From: Diplodia intermedia
Lineage: Eukaryota > Ascomycota > Dothideomycetes > Botryosphaeriales > Botryosphaeriaceae
Assembly: GCA_021495925.1 (NCBI GenBank)
Contig: JAKEKT010000022.1
Coordinates: forward strand, 62,001 to 126,000
Direction: 5' to 3'
DNA: 64,000 nucleotides
In this document: positions 55,732 to 64,000 of the stretch, in pieces
Position numbering within the stretch: the first letter of the stretch is position 1
Layout: the number at the start of each line of letters is the position of its first letter
Made by a program: the position numbers and the translations under genes
Notes under the pieces: model-generated
Databases searched by the model: none
Told to the model about the DNA's origin: nothing
What the model saw: only the letters and a program-made list of their open reading frames with translations

Positions 55732-56520
55732 ATGTCACACCGACCGCCCACACCCCAAACCCTCTCCACCCTCATCGCCGCCTTCACCTCCTTCCTCACC
55801 GTCTCCGTCCACACCATCCTGCACCAACGCTCGCTCTACCCGCCCTCTTCTTTCCTCACCGCCCGCGCCTACAACTACCCCGTCCGCCAGTCGCGCCACC
55901 CGGCCGTTTGCGCCTGGGTCGCCGACGCCGTCGCCGCCGTGGAAGCCGAGCTGCTGCGCAACGCCGTCGCCCGCGTCGCGCTCGTCGTCTATTCGTCGGG
56001 CCTCAAGCCGCTCGAGCGGTACGTCTGGGACGTGTCGCGCTTCCCCGTCGTCGCGCGGCCGCAGGATCGCGAGACGGTGATCACGAGGGCGGCGCCGGCC
56101 GGTGAAGAGGCGCCCGGAAACGTGGACCTGGAGGAACAGTTCCGCGCCGCGCTGGCCAAGCTGACCGTCTGCGGCGACGTGCTCGCCCCGCTGCCGCCGG
56201 GCTGCACCTTCACGCTGGCCGTCGAGTTGAAGGACGAGGTCGATGTCGATCCGCCCGTCGGGCATCCGCAGCCGTGGATACCGGTGCAGCCGGACCTGCA
56301 GGCCGTGCGGAAGAGTCGTCGACGACGGAGCGAGGCCGGCGGTGGCGAAGTCGGCGACGATGGGTTGGGACGGGATCTGGGAGGGGCCAGGACGACGCCG
56401 GTGCGGTCGGTGAGGGCCGGGGAGATGATGTTCGAGATGTGGATCGAGGAGGGGAAGGCCAAGGTAGAAATGATGGCGGAGAGTTCAGAATCAAATGCAA
56501 GATCGGTGGATTATAGATGA
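55732..56520 (+). CDS. rev7: HORMA-domain protein Rev7 (DNA polymerase zeta subunit, MAD2B)
   Basis: A single exon encodes 262 aa. The HORMA fold is recognised from TLSTLIAAFTSFLTVSVHTI, LYPPSSFLTARAYNYPVRQS, CAWVADAVAAVEAEL, ARVALVVYSSGLKPLERYVW, LEEQFRAALAKLTVC and, near the end, MMFEMWIEEGKAKVEM. This matches Rev7, which bridges Rev3 and Rev1 in translesion synthesis. An insertion of charged residues (KSRRRRSEAGGGEVGDDGLG) lies before the closing strands, in the region of the HORMA safety belt. Codon use is very GC-rich at third positions. It is divergent from kap114. Confidence 0.9.
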   Translation: MSHRPPTPQTLSTLIAAFTSFLTVSVHTILHQRSLYPPSSFLTARAYNYPVRQSRHPAVCAWVADAVAAVEAELLRNAVARVALVVYSSGLKPLERYVWDVSRFPVVARPQDRETVITRAAPAGEEAPGNVDLEEQFRAALAKLTVCGDVLAPLPPGCTFTLAVELKDEVDVDPPVGHPQPWIPVQPDLQAVRKSRRRRSEAGGGEVGDDGLGRDLGGARTTPVRSVRAGEMMFEMWIEEGKAKVEMMAESSESNARSVDYR

Positions 56521-57449
56521 TTGCTCGAGCAATAAAAGGATATACTTCTGAATATTTGCTTTAACTGCACACACGTGGAAAGGCAACAGCGTCCTAGGCG
56601 GGGCTATAGAGCTCAAATGCTCAAATCCTTTGTCAAGTACCGTGGTTCTGGCGGATGTGTCGGCGATTACGAAGACTGAGGAGATACAACGGCCACTCTC
56701 TTCCTCTCTTTCCTTTTTTCGGTAAAGACCATCAACTCATCAATTCATCATTCATGCTATTTGCTATCCACCATGCCTATGAATTGAGGAATTGATTTTC
56801 TATGATCGAAGTGCAAAGGGGGGAAGGGGGGAGATTGTAAAAGCCAAACCTCCGTGTTTCATTTCCTCATCTGTAATACAAGTTTGAACTCGCTATACCT
56901 CTCTCGCCGCAGGCCGAATATTGATAATCCGAGGGAATCTTAGGTCAGCAGCCTCGAATGCATTTAAGCAAAGCCTTGCATGTCGTCGGAGAACGGCGGC
57001 CAATCGGGTCGGGAATAAAAGTCCATGTCGGAAGACCAGAAAAGCCGAAGGTGTAACTTCATAGTGAAAGGAAAAATCGATGATCGAATAGCCGGAGAAG
57101 CCGTAGTGAACGCCAAAAATGCTTCGATTTCCGAGAAAGTGCTCGTATCGGAGCGCGGCTGTCGGCTCGCTCATCGTGAAAAGCTGGGTATCGAATGAAA
57201 TCGTAAAGGGAAGTTCTTTTGAAATCCATTGGCCAAAGAAACTCGCACTAACCAGACCTCCCTACAGAGTACCCTCTTTACATGGCTGCGCGGTCTCATG
57301 CAAGGAGCTCTGGCTGATATATGGGGTTTTGTGTGGGAACGAAGTCAGTAACCGAGGCGGTGTCGACGTAGGGCTAATATCTCCTATGGTGCTGTACGGA
57401 AACTGGAAGATAACCACTCCCCATTAATGAATTGCGGGATCACCTTTAC
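56521..57449. other. Convergent spacer
   Basis: About 930 bp between rev7 (+) and the RBR ligase gene (-). AT-richer; no supportable gene. Both 3' UTRs are expected here. Confidence 0.6.
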
Positions 57450-60188
57450 TCAAAGCTGGCGCTGGTTGCGATCACGTTGCAGGCGCTCATGTTCTTGCAG
57501 TCTGGCCAAGTTCATATCGTGGCCCCTCTGTAGCAATCTCTGATCCGGTAGAGGGGCGGTCCGAGGGTGAAAGACAGGGTCGTTGTTGTGGCCCGCTTGC
57601 CTGGGAGTTACAGGCTGCCCAACAGTGGCTGGACCACGAGTCTCCCTCTGCCGTCGAGGCTCCAGCCGGTGAGCACCGAACATCGCAGTGCCCGCACGCT
57701 GGGCCGCCGCTATATTTAGCGCGTGGCGATCCATGCCTGGACCAGGCGGTCCGACATTCTGCTGCATCTGGGCATAGTAGACTGGGCCATCCTGACGCTG
57801 TCCGGGAATCGGCTGCGGAATTTCGTGGTTACCGGGCGCAGCAGGGCCGTCGCCGAAGAAACCCGGGGGAAAGAGTGCACCGAATCGGATGTAGTTGCCA
57901 TGGTGCGCTCCAAAGGCATCGTGGAGGTTCATGCGGCGCACATTGACTCCTGCAGCATCGACGTTTGGGAACGGTTGTATGTTGCCCATGTGGCGCTGCA
58001 TCGGAGGCGGGTTGAAGGCGTCGAAGCCTGGGAAATTAGGGTCCATCCAGCGGGGAGGCGCACCTATTATAGGCTCATGAATCGCATCAAGCGGCAGCGC
58101 ATTGCGTCCACGTCTTCCTCCTGCAACTGGAATTGGAATAGGATCTCCTGGAATGTGACGTAACGGTGCATTGTGTGCATGGCGGCGTTCAGCAGCTGCA
58201 ATTCGCTTTTGTTCTTCCTTCCGGACACTCTCCGAGAGCTTGATCTTGAGTTCCTCATCCGTCATGTCTGGATTGGACTTCTTAACCTCCGCGAGGGCCC
58301 TAGATTCTGCGGCTTTGACTTCATCCGCGTGGCGTTTCTCTAGGTTGTCATCGTAGAGGGGGCACTTTCCATTCGAATTGTGAAAGTGCTCGTAGCCCTG
58401 AACGCTCTTGGCGCAGATGTAGCTGTGAAGCTGAATGTTAACCTAAGAGATGCAATATAATGTAGTTGTAAAGAAAGGCACGGGACCTACCACTGCGTAT
58501 GTCGACACTTGGGACAGGCCATTTTGTTGCATCCGTCGCTCTTCATGAAAGGCATGTTGCATTGGCTATTGGAAAGTAAGTATTTGTGAGTAAAGAAACG
58601 GGGAGCTAACGCTGGTAGACTCACTTGCAAGTCCTGACAAGGGCTTTAGTCATGGCCTCTTCAATCTGATGGCGGATGTTGCCTTTGCGGTCTTTTGCCG
58701 CTTCGTCGCACGTAAGAGGAGTGTGGCTTTCCAAGTGGCACAGCCTGCAGCTCACGATGCCACAGTCGCCGTTCTGGCAGCGGAACTCGCGATCAACCTC
58801 AACGGGCTCGCACTCGGCCTGGAAGTCGCAGAAAGGGCACGACTCTAGATTCTCGAGGCCGGCTTGACGCAGGTCATCCTGCTGTTGTAGCTTCTCTAAG
58901 CGATCGAATACCTTGGGGTCGAGAAAGGACTTCAGCTGTGAGCGAGGAAAGTTGGCTCCGCAGTGTGGCGCACAGCACTTTGGGCGGCATCTGCCCGCGT
59001 CAAGCTCCGCGTGGATGCAGTTGCGAGCACACTCTCGACAAAGGTAATGGCTCTCGGCGCCATTGCAGAACATCATTCGATTGGTAGGGCCACTGTCGAA
59101 GCAGGCCACGCATTCCGACTCGTTGCCGGTAGAGCGGGCGTGCGCTGCGTTGCGCTCTTCGTTGAGGCGCTTCTGCTCCTCCTGCTGCCGTTTGGCTGTA
59201 GGACGTCTGCGTTAGTCATGAAGGAGCTGCCTGAAAGCTCTAGATATTGCACGAAATGCTTACCGGCGTCCTGCTTCATCCTTTTCATGGCTGCTTCGGT
59301 CTCCTTGCGCACGCTGTCCATGGCTTCGTTGGCTTCTTGCGAAGCAGTTGGATGTAGAAGCTTAGGTTCGCGGGCGCGGACTTTGCGAAACTGTCTTCTC
59401 CAGGTAGCATTCGCAGAATAGGTGCGGTCCGCTTCCTCGAGACAGAGGAAGGCCTTGTAGAAGGAGCCCTGCTCCTTGAAAGTCTGCTGGATAAAGGTAA
59501 CGGGGATTTCGCGATACTGGTTCTGAAGGGCGTTGAGACTGCGAGAGATTAGAGCGGGAGATATTTGGAGCAGTGGATGTGCCTGGAGGCGTTGCTGGGC
59601 AACGCGAGTGCTGGCACCCACCTGGCCGCGAAAACTGGCAGCCAGATCTTCGGGGAAGACTTACGCAGCATGCTGGTACGCTCTGCGGGCAGCATAAGGG
59701 CCGCTGTCCATGGGCGCGCGCTCAAAGTCATCGTCGGCCGGCTCTCTTTTCCGCTTCAATGCCGCTCTCTTGGCCTCACGCTCCGTCGGGTACTTGCCTT
59801 CGTCAAGGATACGCACAATGAGCTGGTCGCACCACGTGCTGTCGGCGAGCATGCCCACGTCGAGGCCGCCACGAAACATGCGTCGCACGTGATCATGCGA
59901 TATATCAGGATAGATCTCAAGGACCCGCTCCAAGCACTCGTCTTCAGTCATGGCACGCGGCCCTGCAGCCGCCGGTGCGTCCTCTCCCTCGACCGCCGCC
60001 ATGATTGCTGCCCATTGCGCCTCGATTTCCGCGTTTGCGAGCGCCGGTGAACCAAGCCCGGGTGTCAGGGCCATGCCACTGCGCCGATGAGGACCGGGGA
60101 TTGCCCTCACGCCGTCGTCACTCTCACCATCCGAAAGGATCTCGATGATCTCACGCGGTGCAGCCAAAAGAGGGTGGTTGGGCGGCAT
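57450..60188 (-). CDS. RBR (RING-IBR-RING) E3 ubiquitin ligase, RNF216/TRIAD3-like
   Basis: Five exons (60188-59665, 59538-59264, 59195-58625, 58565-58491, 58422-57450) encode 805 aa. REIIEILSDGESDDG at residues 12-26 is a typical SUMO-interacting motif, and TEDECLERVLEIYPDISHDH (81-100) looks like a CUE/UBA-type helix start. RING1 begins ECVACFDSGPTNRMMFCNG (about 294); the IBR is LESCPFCDFQAECEP to CRLCHLESHTPLTC; RING2 is CNQCNMPFMKSDGCNKMACP then KCRHTQCYICAKS, with the catalytic Cys expected in DGC. Spacing resembles RNF216/TRIAD3. The C-terminal 320 residues are Pro/Gln/Arg-rich and unassigned. It acts as a thioester-forming ubiquitin ligase; a preference for SUMOylated targets is inferred only from the motif. 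The last intron uses the second of two possible AGs, which alone restores TQCYICAKS. Confidence 0.87.
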
Positions 60189-61442
60189 ATCGGGTGGGTT
60201 GGGTGTGCGCAGGCTCGAGGTGGGTGTGAGTGTGAGCCCGCCTAAAATATGTATTGACCGTTGTTGCCCTGAGACCGGGACGGTGACGAGTTGAACAGCA
60301 CCGGTGGGCCAGCACGAACACAATAAGCAGGCGGAGGTCGTGTGAATGCACGCGGGACAGAAATGATACGTCGTCACCTTTGTGGAACGGGCTGGACATT
60401 CCCGGGCGCCGCGCACGCTGCGAAAGTGCGAGCGAAAGTGCGAACGAAAGGTCAAAGAACGGAAGGTCGAACCACGACACTGCACTCCGGACAGCTGCAG
60501 CCGCAATCGCGGGTGCTGCTTCTGGAGCGAGGGAGGAGGGGTAGCGTCAGCGCGGCTGCACAACTCGAGTCTTGCCGCCCGCGCCGCCCGTGGGCAATGC
60601 CTCTGGAGAAGCAGGGAACCGCGCGGCTGTGCGTAGTCGCTGGCGGATTGCGAGCGAGGTCGTGGTTCGCGGGACGTTGGTGGAGCGCTCGCAGCCTCGC
60701 CGCGCAGCCAGAGAGGCAAGAGACCGCGACAGCGCGAGTCATTCGCCGTGTGGCCGCAGCCCTCGCTACCGAGCGTCGCGCCCAGTCGGCCTCGTCTATC
60801 TGCGGCTTACCATCGTGCAGCGCCAGCACCAGCAGCAGTCGCAGCAGAGCCTCCAGCTGCGGCGGCGAGCTTCAGGCGAAGCCGGCTCCAAGGCTGCGAG
60901 ACACGGCTTGCGCGTTTGAATACGACGTATAGTATAATGGATGTTTCTACTGCGTACTGCCCGTCTGTGGTTGCCCGGGAACGCCCTGGCTGGCCCCTCC
61001 ATGTCCCCACTCTCTGTAAGCGGCAGGAGCTGTCGCCAACGCCCACCGCAGTCTACTCCTCACGTCTTCTTTCACCGGTGCGCGCCATGGCGCACACCGA
61101 AACAAGCAACTCGATGCCGTCAGACGAGAATCCCCCTTGGCCGCTGCTCCGCAACCCGCGCCCTACGCTCCTCCACATGTGATCTGCTCCGGAGCTCCCC
61201 AGCCGGCTTGCCACGGTTCCCGTCGGACTGCCTCCAATCTGTGCGTTCGACTTACCTATCTCAATCCCGCCCCAGGATGCGGGCACAAGGGGTCATTCGC
61301 TGCCCAGTGCAACGGTCTCTGGCTCCGTCAAAGCCATCCCGCATGCTTGACACATAAATACACCGCGCCCCGCCGCGACCCGCGCCCACGCGCTCCCGCA
61401 ACCCCATACCGCTGTATTCCTATCCATCACGCCCCTTTCAAC
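60189..61442. other. Divergent spacer with possible uORF before LYC1
   Basis: About 1.25 kb. A short frame at 61087-61182 (starts MAHTETSNSMPSDENPPW, 31 aa, ATG in CGCCATGG context) precedes the LYC1 start by 260 bp and could be an upstream ORF if transcription starts before it. Otherwise GC-rich and without a recognised gene. Confidence 0.45.
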
Positions 61443-62677
61443 ATGAACGGACACACCAACGGGTACGACCATAAGCTCCCTCCGGGCGACTGCCCTACCC
61501 TGGCCCTCGTGGAGCCCACCGAGGACGAGAAGGTCATCCAGTGGACAAAGAACGCCCCGGCGTGGCGGGGCGCGCTGTCCGTCGAGGCGTACATCCGCCG
61601 CGAACGCTTCCTCTCGAGCCAGGACAACACCAAGAACGGAGGGCAGACCTGGTGGGTGCTGGTCGACGAGGCCGCCAGCGAACGCATCCTCCTGGCGGGC
61701 TGCGAGAGCTTCCGGAAGAAGGCAATCGTAGCGAAGGATGGGCAGATAAAGGACGTGATAACCCACGGCATCGGCAGCGTCTTCTCGCCGCCAGAGCACC
61801 GAGGAAAGGGCTACGCAGGGCGGATGATGCAGGAGGTGGGCAAGAAGCTCAGAACGTGGCAGACGTCGGAAAAGACGGACTGCCTGTTCTCGATTCTCTA
61901 TTCTGATATCGGCAAGGTAAGTTCCAAGGCCGTCCTTTTACCTTCTTCCGAGTTAGGACGGCGATCTGATAGCTGCGGAAGAAATTCTATGCAAACCACG
62001 GCTGGGAGCCTTTCCGTTCTGCACACATCTCGGTGCCGGCAGCGACAGAGGAGTCGCGGGCTACGGAGCTGCCGCCAGTGAAGGATCTTGGCGCTGCAGA
62101 TCTGCCGGATCTCTGCGCGCACGACGAAAGCATGCTCCGCCGGAACTTGAAAGACAGCCCGTCGGACGGCAAGACGCGAGTGGCCATCGTGCCCGACATC
62201 CACACCATCCGGTGGCACCATGCCCGCGAGGAGTTTGTCGGCAAGGAATTCTACGGAAACCACCCGGTGGTCAAGGGCGCCATGATTGGTGAGGAGAAAG
62301 GCAAGCGGGTGTGGTGCTATTGGACGCGAATGTGGTACAACGCCGATAAGAACCAAAGCAAGGGCAACACGCTGCACATCCTCCGCATAGTCATCGAAAA
62401 CGACGTCGTCCCGGACACAGTCGTTATGGCTATCGCGGCGCTGCTTGCCAGGGCACAGCGCGAGGCTGCGGGCTGGCACATGGCCGAGGTGGAGGCGTGG
62501 AGCCCTACACCACAGGTTGTCGCCGCCGCTCAGCTTTTGGACCCCAAGGCCGAGGTGATCAACAGAGATACGGAAAGCATAGCCAGCCTCATGTGGTACG
62601 GCGAGCCGCCCGTGGACGGCAGCTCCGTCGCGGACGCTGTGGAGTGGGTGGGCAACGAGAAGTACGGGTGGTGCTGA
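61443..62677 (+). CDS. lyc1: LYC1-type N6-lysine acetyltransferase (GNAT)
   Basis: Two exons (61443-61916, 61973-62677) encode 392 aa, similar to Yarrowia LYC1. The GNAT core includes ILLAGCESFRKKAIV, HGIGSVFSPPEHRGKGYAGR (the R/Q-x-x-G-x-G/A acetyl-CoA loop, here HRGKGYA), LFSILYSDIGKLRKKFYANH and GWEPFRSAHISV. The C-terminal half (TIRWHHAREEFVGKEFYGNH, KRVWCYWTRMWYNADKNQSK) is typical of the family. The enzyme acetylates the epsilon-amino group of free L-lysine, opening the N6-acetyl route of lysine catabolism, probably in the cytosol. Splicing after DIGK restores LRKKFYANHGW. Confidence 0.9.
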
Positions 62678-64000
62678 GGCGCCGCGTTTCACGATTTGCA
62701 TGACGGGCGTGCTCTCGAGTGTTTCCTGCGAGGCAACATGATGCAGTGTAGACGTAGATTTTCACGAAGCAATTTCGGGTATCCAAGTCAAAGTAAGATG
62801 TTCGTGCATTCCAAGTATCAGCCTACATATCCAGCGCGCCGCCTCCAGTGCCGTCAGAAGATCCATCGATGAGCTTCATTTTCTCAAAGCCTGTCAGACG
62901 ACCACCAGCACCCACCCAGCCAGACCGACCGAAATCAGGCATCTGGAAGGGACGAGATCATCACCACTGCAGCCGAAGCCGCAGTACAAGGCTTCACTCT
63001 AGGGCGCCGGGGTATCGAATCATCAGCCAGGTTGGAGATTCTGTGGCTCTGGTAAGGAGCTCAGAAGGAGACGTTTACTATAGAAATGATTCTATGAGTC
63101 TGTTGGCGGAAGACGTTAGCAGGTTGGTCTCAGGCATTTTTCGTAGGAGGTTACCCCCGGGGCAAAACTTACAAAGTCGACTAAAGAAAAAAGGAAGAGA
63201 GGGCGGGCAGGGCGAGCTTATAAGCTGTGCGAAATTTTGCGCACGGGCCGTTTCTTAGCCGTGTCGCACTCCACGTGACCCGACGCGCGACGCGTAAAAA
63301 AACCCTTCGCCGACAAAAGAGCCGCTCACCCACAGATTTCCGAGTATCCACTCACAGAGAGCATTCCAGCAGCGGCTATTGGCTGGCCATGCAGGTCGGG
63401 CTTTCCCTCGAGTGGTAACTTCCGTCTTCCATCCCGACCACCGTGCCACCGGACACCTTCATCCATGATTTTGTTGCGAGCTCGGTGCAATCATCTACCC
63501 CAGATGACCCTCCATCCTGCGCATTCTACGATGGAACAGATCAAGCAAGAGTAATTCGCCATCTTGGCAGTTCAACCTTCCTCCATATCATTTGCGCGGA
63601 ATTTTGCTTCTCCTGCCAATGAATGAATACTTGACTACACGTTCATGCAGCTCCCCAAGCTACTGTCTTCCAATCTCAACTCGATTCGTCCTCACCTGGA
63701 CTTGCGGCGAGAGTCACGTTTCATTATACTGGCTATGCAGTCACAAGGGAATTTCTTGTGCTTGGTGGGTAGACCTTCGATTGAATTTTTTTTCTTTCTA
63801 ACTGCGAATTCGACCTTAATTTACAACGAGCTCGTAGAGGAAGCTACGGCGCCTTACTACTCATTTTATTTTCCTCTTCTTCTTGAACCTTCGCCGCTGC
63901 GCATATCTCTACTCTCAAGATATTCTTCCATTTGTTTTGCGACAGCGTATTATCCCGTCTGCATGTGCGCGTTATCCCTGAATGTTGTCGGCACCACCGC
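62678..64000. other. Intergenic region at the right edge
   Basis: About 1.3 kb. One frame at 62848-63258 (+) is open for 136 codons but has no recognisable motif and ends in low-complexity sequence. From about 63.4 kb the sequence becomes AT-rich. No gene is supported. Confidence 0.5.

Noticed and set aside
58440..58441. First AG (CTCTTAG) as acceptor of the last RBR-ligase intron
   Set aside because: It shifts the frame out of RING2; the downstream TTCACAG restores TQCYICAKS.
62848..63258. 136-codon plus-strand frame after LYC1
   Set aside because: No family motif, low-complexity end and no supporting context.
1..64000. Secondary-metabolite cluster, CRISPR array or prophage
   Set aside because: There is no polyketide or peptide synthetase, no regular spacer array and no phage gene; the gene content is nuclear fungal housekeeping.

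Overview
The window is nuclear DNA of a filamentous ascomycete (Pezizomycotina; the class is not certain, but a Dothideomycete-like fungus would fit). The evidence is dense intron-containing genes with short introns (about 48-110 nt, one of 197) that carry GTRNGT donors and CTRAY branch points, two Zn2Cys6 regulators, a fungal-type protein kinase C, HORMA/REV7, a LYC1-type lysine acetyltransferase, and one repeat pair whose differences are all transitions, the signature of RIP. I see no prokaryotic operon, CRISPR array, rRNA or convincing tRNA.

Layout. 1-4.9 kb: a divergent mitochondrial pair, a TilS-like tRNA(Ile)-lysidine synthetase (-) and the chaperonin Hsp10 (+), with a heat-shock-like element between them. 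5.2-8 kb: a divergent pair, a mitochondrial S-adenosylmethionine carrier (-) and a WRAP53/TCAB1-like WD40 protein (+). 8-10.2 kb: an unusual island holding an inverted repeat, a 76-bp tandem repeat, two near-identical intron-like 50-mers and a zinc-finger gene with a PCNA-box motif. 10.2-14 kb: a secreted GH17 glucanase and a DHA1-type MFS exporter, both (-). 15.5-17.7 kb: a divergent pair, a CIA30-domain protein with a C-terminal membrane anchor and a DUF202 membrane protein. 17.7-21.7 kb: a divergent pair, RPA32/Rfa2 and the ribosome-biogenesis helicase Dbp10. 25.8-27.8 kb: a Zn2Cys6 + PAS regulator behind a long GC-rich non-coding leader. 30.2-33.8 kb: a divergent pair, an SPF31/DNAJC8-like J-protein and the helicase Dbp4. 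34.9-36.8 kb: a monosaccharide transporter with a cluster of CreA-type sites upstream. 38.8-42.6 kb: protein kinase C. 45-48.2 kb: a second Zn2Cys6 regulator, also behind a long leader. 49.8-51 kb: an orphan single-pass membrane protein. 51.6-54.9 kb: importin Kap114/IPO9. 55.7-56.5 kb: Rev7. 57.4-60.2 kb: an RBR ubiquitin ligase with a SUMO-interacting-type motif. 61.4-62.7 kb: LYC1.

Most genes are conserved housekeeping or signalling genes. Many are arranged as bidirectional pairs that share 190-300 bp promoters. Two of these promoters (6.3 and 18.8 kb) share an identical 16-mer with the palindrome CTTATCGATAAG. The strongest candidates for something new are the 8-10.2 kb island, the shared palindromic promoter element and the SIM/CUE-like RBR ligase. 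I found no clear multi-gene novel system or secondary-metabolite cluster.

Gene models were spliced by hand. Exon boundaries were chosen by reading frame, splice consensus and family similarity known to me, and were not checked against transcripts.
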